Positions 7,701 through 14,200 of a stretch of DNA of 15,974 bases are shown here, piece after piece; the first letter of the stretch is position 1, and the number at the start of each line of letters is the position of its first letter. The stretch is taken from positions 1 through 15,974 of the forward strand of contig JAQVYO010000026.1 of NCBI GenBank assembly GCA_028708585.1, given 5' to 3'. The notes under the pieces are model-generated. The model saw only the letters and a program-made list of their open reading frames with translations, was not told the DNA's origin and searched no databases. The DNA comes from Oscillospiraceae bacterium. GTDB lineage: Bacteria; Bacillota; Clostridia; Oscillospirales; Oscillospiraceae. A program made the position numbers and the translations under genes.

Positions 7701-9331
7701 GTTTTGGGGCGGCAGTACCCTTTTCCGGGCGTCTGGTTCTTTTGACCGGCTGCGATACCGGGCAGACGCAGCGAGAGGAAATTTTAAAGCTAAGGGAGCC
7801 GGATGCGGCGGAGCGTGCGCTGTCCGATACCGTGGCGTTTTGGAAAGGGCAAATCGGAACCCTGGAAGTCCAAACCAAAAACGCCGCTTTGGACCATTAT
7901 TTAAACGGATGGGCCTTGTACCAGACTATTGCCTGCCGGCTATGGGGCCGCAGCTCGCTGTATCAGAACGGCGGAGCGTTCGGTTTCCGGGACCAGCTGC
8001 AAGACGCCTGCGCACTGCCTGCTTTTGCGCCGGAGTTGGCAAAAAAACAGATTTTGCTGGCTGCGTCCCATCAATTTGAGGAAGGGGATGTGCAGCACTG
8101 GTGGCATCCGGAAGATCAAAGCGCGGGTGCGGACAAAGGGGTGCGCACCCGCTGCAGCGACGATCTGCTTTGGCTGCCCTACGCCGCCTGCCGCTATGTG
8201 GAGCAGACGGGAGACATGGAAATTTTAAAGGAAGAAGCGCCCTATCTGGCCTCTCCAGTTTTGCGCGGCGGGGAAGGAGAGCGGTATGAAACGCCGCAGG
8301 CTTCTCAGAAAACGGAACCGCTGTTTGACCATGCGCTGCGGGCGCTGGATTTGGCCATTGGAAGGGGAACCGGCACCCATGGGCTTGCCCTGATGGGCGG
8401 AGGGGATTGGAACGACGGCATGAACCGGGTGGGCGCTTCAGGCCATGGGGAAAGCGAGTGGCTTACTTGGTTTATCGCCCATGTGACGGAACGGTTTGCC
8501 GGCCTTGCCCGCCGGGTGGGAGACGAGGCGCTTTCGGAGCGGCTTATCCGAAAGGCGGAGGAATATGGAACGGCTGCCAGCCGGGCCTGGGATGGAAAGT
8601 GGTTCCTGCGGGGTTATTATGACGACGGGCGAACCCTGGGCAGCCATGCGGATGCCGCCTGTAAAATCGATTCCATTGCCCAAAGCTTTGGTTCCCTTTC
8701 CTCCTTTGCGGACAAGGAGCGAGTCCGTCAGGGACTGCTCAGCGCCGTCCAGATGCTGTTTGATCGGGAACATGGAATCGTAAAACTGTTTGCGCCGCCT
8801 TTTGTGGAACGGAACCCGGATCCGGGCTATATCGCGGGATATCCGGCCGGCATACGGGAAAACGGCGGCCAATATACCCATGGGGCCATTTGGCTGGCGA
8901 TGGGCTGCCTGCGGGAAGGATTCTGTCAAGAAGGCTGGGAGATCCTTGAGGCCCTCTTGCCGGAACAACACAAGGAAACCTGTTATAAGACCGAGCCATA
9001 TGTGCTGTCTGCGGACGTCTATGCAAATCCGGACCATGTGGGCCGGGGTGGATGGAGCTGGTATACCGGGGCGGCGGGCTGGTATTATCAGGTGGCGGTG
9101 GAAGAATTTCTGGGGCTTCAGGTGCGGGATGGGATGCTGTCGGTGAACCCTAGAATTCCCGCGGACTGGCCGGGCTACGAAGCGGTTTGGAACGGGAAAA
9201 AAGGTACGATCCGCATCCGGGTTGCCCGGGGGGAGAAGGCGGCGCTTTTGTGGGACGGCGCGCCGGCAAAAGAAAACGCCTTCCCTTTAAATGAGGAAGG
9301 CGCGCATACGCTGGAGGTTATTCTTTCGTAG
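1763..9331 (+). CDS. Cyclic beta-1,2-glucan synthase-type protein (GT84-GH189-GH94)
   Basis: A 2522-aa multidomain membrane protein of the NdvB/ChvB/Cgs family. In that family the enzyme uses UDP-glucose to build beta-1,2-glucan on itself, cyclizes it by transglycosylation, and trims chains by phosphorolysis. Seen in order: an N-terminal soluble region (1-320, with WLLDNWYLAE); two membrane segments (about 325-367); the GT84 domain with ITLDEDTT (DxD 530-532), SHDLLEG (642-648) and RLHRWIRGDWQ (675-685); roughly four or five membrane segments (about 719-885); a GH189/glycoamylase-like domain (about 895-1270) with RTSPTNIG (938-945), STVDSGN, PWGISES (E1164), YEAADY (E1234) and AHHLGM; a beta-sandwich region (1331 onward); and GH94 (about 1785-2520) with RENQLIPWNNDP, GGAFGFRDQLQD, EGDVQHWWHP, GVRTRCSDDLLWLPY and GGGDWNDGMN (D2215). 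It is somewhat shorter than Brucella Cgs. ATG 1763 is chosen because GGGAGA (1750-1755) lies 7 nt upstream; 1748 and 1790 are alternatives. The gene is intact and transcribed alone; the exact product is inferred. Confidence 0.9.
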   Translation: MNERKWEGNMEEERFGQFARETARALIPDGRKSGAFMARKGRRHLRIIKECRLRAASYAAGRDRVPEEVEWLLDNWYLAEQEGKTAVEALAGAGALRASRDQSHKRVLLIDSLADALLKSGQVVTGTSVALFLKRAQDRLPLSEKELCLFLCALRLAVLREIASVCKSLMRMMEEERQKKGVFAAENQVRHLQEGGAAPAEKQIALAEQAVRLHCRMSSRMERAFTVLRALSTTDFSEGLEEASVVEQILKEDPAGIYKDLDEKSRSWYRQALCRLAKRKKVSEQDIARQLIDLAQKGAGEERHVGYYLFVRPLGQPARKRSGMFYVGGIVLVALFLTLLTGFLLQNWLAALLIVFPVFELVKNTADFIVLHTVRPRPVFRLDLKEGVPKEGKTLCVISALLTDEKAGETLAARLEQYRLANRDAGAELSFGLLADLPDSRTPMGSKERKWVEVARRALEDLNKKYGGGFYLLFRQPSFHPVDERYMGWERKRGALVELMRLLKNRGTNLEVLSGDKESLHGTRYVITLDEDTTLNVGAARELIGAMLHPLNRPKIDPRKRIVISGYGILQPRISVSLEAANKSQFSRIFAGQGGVDPYGSATSDVYHDLFNQGIYTGKGILDVEAFYFCLNRRFPENTILSHDLLEGAYLRVGLIGDVELTDIYPYKVTSYFSRLHRWIRGDWQVASWLRRVVKTPDGREKNPISPIHKWEIWDNLRRSVTPIFTFIALLLGMIFSQRVFAAAAGAAILSAVSHLLLSGADLAFRRGAGMRARYHSTIITGFGGVVLQTLVQLLFLPYHAYISLSAICQAQYRIRISHKNMLSWVTAADAERTTKNGVGAVYWTMAPGVICGVAAIVFSQYPVGSAVGLVWALSPLFAWAMSRVLDRRRALGSADRAFLLHEATLIWRYFADFLRPEDHYLPPDNFQEQPAAGLARRTSPTNIGMAMLCALAALDLDLAPQERVLDLIDHTLSTVERLEKWNGHLCNWYDTATLAPLRPKYVSTVDSGNLYGCLVALREGLEELGEDGAPICRRISRFLAEMNFQPLYDKQRRLFTIGYDLEKQELTKGWYDLMASEARQTSYIAVATGQVEARHWRRLSRALVSENHYSGIASWTGTMFEYLMPNLLLPCYQNSLLYESAGFCVYVQKKRTAGRGVPWGISESAFYAFDGALNYQYKAHGVQKLALKRGLNRELVISPYSSFLALSVAPESAAANLRHLRNLGLEGKYGLYEAADYTPSRQTGNGKFEAVRTYMAHHLGMSLLSIDNALAGNIMQRRFLRDRSMAAYRELLQEKVPVGAIVMKNPVRDVPERASRAVGEGWRREGKGCDVWRPRCHLLSNGSYSVLTTDAGLSDSSWGAVKLTRFSPRQTGEAMGMSFFIWTGERLLSLSPAPCFGEAEYGHRFDASAAAITAKWEEFSSEVQIRLPENGTGELREVELLYSGVGRREVELVCYFEPVLARRADFEAHPAFSKLSLSTSLEPDGVLISRRPRGEESELYLAFLCSEPGARFDTSREETLGRGGVRALPAALRRPPQGTAGEVLDPCVLARLPLCLEGGEKTKVRFALAAAESRPEAFLTAERLIKLPRGKGVGRLDGSIRLLGLTKEEVLEAFSLLEGLAFPPGRGERRPARAGKTILWAYSVSGDLPILAAKVSTPEQAEKGVRLFLQYRMLAMNGFSCDLVFLASDGGNYRQPLRRRLLEGLKLAGCEGLLGARGGVHLLDPPREDEEAILALASVVVAEGKKEPELPFSMRPCPQEKTPHIAQACVTHTFLEDKSVRFETGSTMPPLAWSHILSNPHFGYLATDAGTGHLWRENARENQLIPWNNDPLAVYGPERLALREGGEEISLFAAGDGYPCTVTYGFGYAVWEKRVGERTLKTTAFVPPRLPVRVLLIEGEGEIRYFARLQMGSEPALAAYVVTGEENGLLEAQNPAHAAFHPQRMFFTASNAFSGFTCDQRSYQSGVLDGKTGSGLLPCFGAAVPFSGRLVLLTGCDTGQTQREEILKLREPDAAERALSDTVAFWKGQIGTLEVQTKNAALDHYLNGWALYQTIACRLWGRSSLYQNGGAFGFRDQLQDACALPAFAPELAKKQILLAASHQFEEGDVQHWWHPEDQSAGADKGVRTRCSDDLLWLPYAACRYVEQTGDMEILKEEAPYLASPVLRGGEGERYETPQASQKTEPLFDHALRALDLAIGRGTGTHGLALMGGGDWNDGMNRVGASGHGESEWLTWFIAHVTERFAGLARRVGDEALSERLIRKAEEYGTAASRAWDGKWFLRGYYDDGRTLGSHADAACKIDSIAQSFGSLSSFADKERVRQGLLSAVQMLFDREHGIVKLFAPPFVERNPDPGYIAGYPAGIRENGGQYTHGAIWLAMGCLREGFCQEGWEILEALLPEQHKETCYKTEPYVLSADVYANPDHVGRGGWSWYTGAAGWYYQVAVEEFLGLQVRDGMLSVNPRIPADWPGYEAVWNGKKGTIRIRVARGEKAALLWDGAPAKENAFPLNEEGAHTLEVILS

Positions 9332-9336
9332 AATGG

Positions 9337-9370
9337 CGAAGCGCGCCGTCTAAGAGGCGGCTGCGCTTCG
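9337..9370 (+). terminator. Strong hairpin just after the glucan synthase gene, probable terminator
   Basis: Starting 5 nt after the stop codon, 9337-9351 pairs with 9355-9370 as a 15-bp GC-rich stem with one G-T wobble, one bulged base (9362) and an AAG loop. No T-run follows on either strand, so it lacks the standard intrinsic-terminator tail. It may stop transcription weakly, act with Rho, or serve as a 3' stabilising structure. The rest of the convergent gap (9371-9442) is GC-rich, with further short self-complementary stretches and a T-rich CCCTTTTTG on the minus strand near 9385, a possible end for the opposing gene. Confidence 0.5.
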
Positions 9371-9442
9371 GCCCGGCCTCAAAAAGGGAGAGCCTCCGCC
9401 GGCCGGCTGCCGGGAAAAGGCTGTCCAAGGCCCTGCCCTTGA

Positions 9443-10855
9443 TTAAGAGGGCGCTGCGCCCGGGCGCCTCCCGGGCTGCGGCTTTCCGGTTTGCATCTGC
9501 TTCCAGAAGTCGAACAGCACAACCAAAAAGATGGCGATCAACAAAACCGCAGACCATTTGAGAGGGTAGGCGTAGCTGTTTCCCAGATAGGCACAGTAGC
9601 CGTTTAAGGACGCGCCCTGCGCCAGAATGGGAAGATAGAACCGCTTGGGGACGGCGCAGGCATACACTACGGACAGCGTTTCAAAGAGGAAAAAATACCG
9701 TTCGTGCATGTGCGGAAGCAGAAGGGGAATGCCAAGAGAAAATAAAAGCGTGGCTAGAAACAGTGTTTGTGTCGAAACCGTTTTCCGGTTTCGGAACAAG
9801 TAGACCAGCAGCAAAAGGACGAAGAGAAAGGCCGCCGCGATCCCAATTTTGTGCCAAAGCTCCACATCGGCGTTCTGAGGCAGAAGCGCCATCGCCGAGG
9901 GAGCGTTCAGCGTAAGGCGGCTGTTGTAAGAGCCGGTCTGGCTGAGATAAATATCCCAGACAGCGGAAAAGGGCCTGCCCGCCGCCAGGGCCGGAATGCA
10001 AAACAGCAGATAGACGACCGGGAACAAAAATAAATGCCGCAGCCGAATCTTCCGGATCAGGAGCAGGACCAAAAACAATGGCATCACAAAAACAGCCTGC
10101 AGCTTAAAGGCGAAAGCGGCAGCCATCAGTGCAACGGAGACAAGCGGCCGGTTGGACAAGGCAAAATAAATGGAAAAGAGCGCGAAAGCCGCATAAATGC
10201 TGTCGCATTGACCCCAGTAAGCGCCATTTAAAATCACGGTAGGCAATAGGAGCAGAACGAAATAAGCGGCAAGGGGCGCTTTTCGGCTGGGAACGGATGG
10301 GATATCGCCTTGCGGATGCCCCAGACCGTTCTGCAGCAGACATTCTGTCAGCTTCAAGCCGCCCCAGGCGGCAATCACATCAAATAAGATGGAAAAGAGT
10401 TTGATCAGATAGAGGTCGGGAAGGTTCAAATAGGAAATGGCCGCGGTGAAGTAAAGATAGGGAAAGTTATAATCTCCCACAATGGACCCCAAAGCGGAGA
10501 ACCCGCCGTGGGTTCGGAAAAAAGAAACCCACTGAGAAAGGAATTGAATGTAATCAGGCGTGGCGTTGGAAAGGCTCAAAACCCGCAAGAACAGCATCAG
10601 CGCCGCCGGCAGCGCGCAGAAAAGAACGCCGCGAAAGGTGCGGACGTATCCGGTGAAAACGGGAAGGAGCAATGATAGGCAGAAAACCAGAAAAAACGCG
10701 CCTGCAAGCACGGCCGCGTCCGCCGGGCTTGAAAACTTGTCCAGACGCAGGATCTTCTCTCCGGAACCATATAAAAGGCGGGCGGCGGCCGCCGCTGATA
10801 AAATTGGGGCCGCATAGCGAACAAGGACGGACGAAAACGATGCAGTTTTGCGCAT
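9443..10855 (-). CDS. Polytopic membrane glycosyltransferase, Gpi18-like mannosyltransferase type (GT-C fold)
   Basis: A 470-aa, very hydrophobic protein with roughly 10-12 predicted membrane segments. Its pattern matches bacterial relatives of Gpi18/PIG-V-type mannosyltransferases, which move a sugar from a polyprenyl-phosphate donor to an acceptor on the outer face of the membrane. Seen: a short cationic N-terminus (MRK), helices near 10-28, 47-66 and 76-95, then an extracytoplasmic loop with SNATPDYIQFLSQW. D101 there is the candidate GT-C acidic residue after early helices. GAYWGQCDSIY (211-221) and FKLQAVFVMPLF are typical of this group. The C-terminus is basic and proline/glycine-rich (KPQPGRRPG). 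ATG 10855 is chosen for its GGAGG SD with 7 nt spacing; the frame stays open upstream to 10978 but without an RBS. It converges on the glucan synthase and diverges from rpoB. Sugar and acceptor are not determinable from sequence. Confidence 0.75.
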   Translation of the reverse strand: MRKTASFSSVLVRYAAPILSAAAAARLLYGSGEKILRLDKFSSPADAAVLAGAFFLVFCLSLLLPVFTGYVRTFRGVLFCALPAALMLFLRVLSLSNATPDYIQFLSQWVSFFRTHGGFSALGSIVGDYNFPYLYFTAAISYLNLPDLYLIKLFSILFDVIAAWGGLKLTECLLQNGLGHPQGDIPSVPSRKAPLAAYFVLLLLPTVILNGAYWGQCDSIYAAFALFSIYFALSNRPLVSVALMAAAFAFKLQAVFVMPLFLVLLLIRKIRLRHLFLFPVVYLLFCIPALAAGRPFSAVWDIYLSQTGSYNSRLTLNAPSAMALLPQNADVELWHKIGIAAAFLFVLLLLVYLFRNRKTVSTQTLFLATLLFSLGIPLLLPHMHERYFFLFETLSVVYACAVPKRFYLPILAQGASLNGYCAYLGNSYAYPLKWSAVLLIAIFLVVLFDFWKQMQTGKPQPGRRPGAAPS

Positions 10856-10869
10856 GGAGGCGCCTCCAT
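10854..10869 (-). promoter_or_regulatory. Self-complementary ribosome binding site and start codon
   Basis: The stretch is a perfect 16-bp palindrome (ATGGAGGC and its complement). In the mRNA, AUGGAG containing the SD can pair with CUCCAU, which includes the first two bases of the AUG start, leaving a GCGC loop. The SD GGAGG (10867-10863) is 7 nt from the AUG at 10855. This fold would hide both the SD and the start. Whether it forms in the cell is inference. Confidence 0.6.
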
Positions 10870-10909
10870 TCGTGTGAATTGTGATTTCCGGGCAACCTTG
10901 CCGCTGCTT

Positions 10910-10918
10910 ATCATACCA
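10910..10918 (-). promoter_or_regulatory. Possible extended -10 promoter of the membrane glycosyltransferase
   Basis: The minus strand reads TGGTATGAT, an extended -10 element (TG, one base, TATGAT). The -35 position holds only a pyrimidine-rich sequence (TTTTCT at 17-nt spacing), so the promoter would depend on the extended -10. Initiation near 10903 gives a leader of about 48 nt. A second, weaker candidate lies further upstream on the same strand: TATAAA within AGATATAAAT near 10960, with TTGATT at a short 15-nt spacing. Confidence 0.45.
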
Positions 10919-10999
10919 AAAAAAGGAGGGGAGAAAAAGGGGAAATACGGCAAAATTTATATCTTGTACACATTTCAATCAAAAATTGGGAAAAGAAAA

Positions 11000-11029
11000 C
11001 GGATAATCCGAAGTTTTTCGAATTATCCG
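11000..11029. promoter_or_regulatory. 30-bp dyad upstream of the rpoB promoter; minus-strand terminator-like
   Basis: CGGATAAT (11000-11007) pairs with ATTATCCG (11022-11029). After one mismatch, CGAA (11009-11012) pairs with TTCG (11017-11020), around a GTTT loop. On the minus strand the hairpin is followed by TTTTCTTTT, the form of an intrinsic terminator for leftward transcription. On the plus strand it is followed by ACAAAAAAC, not a T-run. No leftward gene ends here, so it may insulate the glycosyltransferase from antisense transcripts, end a short RNA, or be a protein-binding site. Confidence 0.5.
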
Positions 11030-11040
11030 ACAAAAAACTC

Positions 11041-11069
11041 TTGACAATTTTTAGTGCGCATGATAAACT
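11041..11069 (+). promoter_or_regulatory. Main rpoB promoter P1
   Basis: A perfect -35 TTGACA (11041-11046), 17-nt spacer and -10 TAAACT (11064-11069) preceded by TGA, giving an extended -10. Initiation near 11076 leaves a leader of about 200 nt before rpoB. A 6-bp inverted repeat, TAGTGC (11052-11057) and GCACTA (11073-11078), is centred on the -10 box. Confidence 0.8.
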
Positions 11070-11093
11070 AAGGCACTATTGCAAAAACACGGC

Positions 11094-11121
11094 TTGGTTT
11101 TATACTGCCCCTTATTATAAT
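11094..11121 (+). promoter_or_regulatory. Second rpoB promoter P2 inside an inverted repeat
   Basis: TTGGTT (11094-11099), a 16-nt spacer and a perfect -10 TATAAT (11116-11121). A perfect 9-bp inverted repeat, TTATACTGC (11100-11108) and GCAGTATAA (11122-11130), brackets the -10 box, with the right arm over the predicted start near 11128. The repeat could be an operator for P2, or a hairpin in the leader of P1 transcripts. Confidence 0.55.
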
Positions 11122-11231
11122 GCAGTATAACATAACCGGCCAAAAGCGCAAGAGAAAGAGGGTATAAACAAACAACGTACCCGGGTGTTCAATTCGCATT
11201 CGGAACTAGATTTTTGTATAAAATGACGAAA

Positions 11232-11254
11232 GATACCGGGTCCGCTTCGGTATC
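11232..11254 (+). promoter_or_regulatory. Leader hairpin just upstream of the rpoB start
   Basis: GATACCG (11232-11238) and CGGTATC (11248-11254) form a perfect 7-bp stem with a 9-nt loop, ending about 15 nt before the SD. It is the last of several short dyads in the rpoB leader; others include GGGTA (11160-11164) with TACCC (11178-11182) and the palindrome ACCCGGGT (11179-11186). It may affect translation or mRNA stability. No known riboswitch or ribosomal-protein leader was recognised. Confidence 0.4.
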
Positions 11255-11278
11255 GGAAAACGGAGTGTGAGGTTATCA

Positions 11279-14200
11279 ATGGTAAAGGATGTCCGTTATG
11301 GCAGAATCATTCGGAAAAGCTATTCAAGGCACGAAGATATTTTGGAAATGCCGAATCTGCTGGAGGTGCAGAAGGACTCCTATAAATGGTTTTTGGAGAT
11401 CGGGCTGCGGGAGGTATTCCGGGATGTGGCGGCAATTACCGATTATGCCGGCAACCTGGAAATGACGTTTATTGATTATACCTTAGATGAGCACCCAAAG
11501 TACAGCGTTGAAGAATGTAAGGCCAGGGACGCCACCTATGCCGCGCCCATTAAAGTGCGGGTGCGCCTGCGCAACAAAGAGACCGAGGAGATCAAGGAGC
11601 AGGAAATTTTTATGGGAGATTTCCCGCTGATGACCAAATCGGGCACCTTTATTATCAATGGAGCAGAGCGGGTTATTGTCTCTCAGATTGTCCGATCCCC
11701 CGGCATTTATTATGACAAAAAAGCCGACAAAGCGGATAATATCATCTATGGGGCCACGGTCATCCCTTACCGGGGCGCCTGGCTGGAATTTGAAACCGAC
11801 TTGAGCGATGTGTTTTACGTCCGTATCGATAAAAACCGCAAGATTCCCGTGACCTGCCTTATCCGGGCGATAGGCCCTGTCAACGACGCGCAGATTCTGG
11901 ATTTGTTCGGTGAGGATCCCCGCATTGTCGCCACCATTGAAAAGGACATATGCAAGACCTACGAAGAATCCATGCTGGAAATCTACCGGAAGCTGCGTCC
12001 CGGCGAGCCGCCTACACTGGATTCCGCCGAAGGTCTCATGAACAGCCTGTTTATGGACCCGCGGCGGTATGATCTTTCCGCGGTGGGCCGGTATAAATTC
12101 AATAAGAAGCTGGCGATCCGCCAGCGGCTCACGGGACAGGAGCTGGTTTTCCCTGTCTCCGATCCGCTGACGGGAGAAATCCTCGCGGAAGCCGGCGAAC
12201 GGCTGACCAGGAGCCGGGCGGAAGAGCTGGAAAGCCGTGGAGTCAACGAAGCGATTGTGGCCGTGGAAGGGAAGCTGGTTAAAGTATTCTCCAATCACAT
12301 GGTGGATATGCGCCACTTTGTGGACTTTGATCCCGCGGAATGCGGCGTACACGAAAAGGTCCGTTTTTCTGTCCTGCAGGAGCTGCTGGACAAATTTTCC
12401 GGCGGGGAGCTGAAAGCGGCTATCGCCGAGCGGATGGACGACCTCATTCCAAAGCACATCATTCCCGATGACATTCTGGCGGCCATCAACTATTTAAACT
12501 GCCTGGCATCCGGCATCGCCACACATGACGATATCGACCACCTGGGCAACCGCCGTCTGCGTTCGGTGGGCGAATTGCTGCAAAACCAATTCCGCATCGG
12601 CTTTTCCCGCATGGAGCGGGTGATCCGGGAACGCATGACCATTCAGGATTTGGATATTGTCACGCCCCAGTCGCTGATTAATATCCGTCCGGTAACCGCT
12701 TCCATCAAAGAATTCTTTGGCTCCTCCCCGCTGTCTCAATTTATGGATCAGACCAATCCGCTGGCCGAGCTGACACATAAGCGGAGAATGTCCGCCTTAG
12801 GGCCGGGCGGCCTTTCCAGAGAGCGGGCCAGCTTTGACGTTCGGGATGTGCATTACAGTCATTACGGGCGCATGTGTCCCATTGAGACGCCGGAAGGCCC
12901 CAACATCGGCCTCATATCCTATCTTGCCAGCTATGCCCGCATCAACCAGTATGGCTTTATCGAGGCGCCTTACCGCTGGATTGATAAAGAAACGGGGAAG
13001 CTTACCGATAAAATTACCTATATGACCGCCGACGTGGAGGATGAATATATTGTCGCACAGGCCAGCGAGCCTGTGGATGAAAACGGATGCCTTTTAAACA
13101 GCCGTATCACCTGCCGCCACCGGGATGAAATTATCGAGGTGGAACGGGAACGGGTGGATCTTATCGACGTATCTCCCCGCATGATGGTTTCCATTGCCAC
13201 CGCCATGATTCCCTTTCTGGAAAACGACGACGCCAACCGCGCGCTGATGGGCGCGAATATGCAGCGGCAGGCGGTGCCGCTTCTGGTGCCGGAGGCGCCC
13301 ATTGTGGCCACTGGGATGGAGCATAAAATCTGCATTGATTCCGAAGTGGCCGAAGTTGCGGAAGGCGACGGGATGGTGCGCAAGGTCAGCGCGGATAGCG
13401 TCGTGGTGGACTATGATCTTTTGGGAGAGCGCATTTATCCGCTCACCAAATTTATGCGCTCCAACGGCGGAACCTGCATCAACCAGCGGCCTATTGTGAG
13501 CGTAGGGGACCAGGTCAAAAAAGGCGATGTGCTGGCGGACGGCCCGTCTACCAGCGAAGGGGAAATTGCCCTGGGGCAGAATGTGCTCATCGGCTTTATG
13601 ACATGGGAAGGCTATAACTATGAAGACGCCATTCTCATCAACGAGCGCCTGGTGCGGGACGATGTGTTCACATCGGTGCATATCGAAGAATATGAAATTG
13701 ACGCAAGGGATACGAAGCTTGGACCGGAGGAAATTACCAGAGATATTCCTAACGTGGGCGAGGACGCGCTGAAAGATCTGGATGAGCGGGGTATTATCCG
13801 CGTGGGCGCGGAGGTGCGGTCGGGAGACATTCTGGTGGGCAAGGTGACTCCCAAGGGTGAAACCGACCTTACCGCGGAAGAACGGCTGCTGCGGGCCATT
13901 TTCGGAGAAAAGGCCCGGGAAGTGCGGGATACCTCTCTGAAGGTGCCCCATGGAGAATCCGGCATCATTGTGGACGTGAAGGTATTTACGCGGGAAAACG
14001 GCGACGAGCTGCCTCCCGGGGTGAACACCGTAGTGCGCTGCTATATCGCCCAGAAGCGGAAGATTTCCGTGGGGGATAAGATGGCGGGCCGCCACGGGAA
14101 TAAGGGCGTTGTTTCCCGGATTCTTCCTCAGGAAGATATGCCCTTTATGCCGGACGGCACCCCGCTGGACATTGTTTTGAACCCGCTTGGCGTTCCTTCC

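Noticed and set aside
10856..10978. N-terminal extension (41 residues) of the membrane glycosyltransferase
   Set aside because: The frame is open, but its first codon is TTG without an RBS and the stretch spans the likely promoter; the ATG at 10855 has a well-placed SD.
11120..11167. Short 15-codon frame in the rpoB leader, ending in a run of Lys/Arg
   Set aside because: It has no SD upstream and its ATG overlaps the P2 -10 box, so it could only be translated from P1 transcripts; chance is the simpler explanation.
11483..12457. Minus-strand open frame of 324 aa
   Set aside because: It is antisense to highly conserved rpoB and explained by codon bias on the sense strand.
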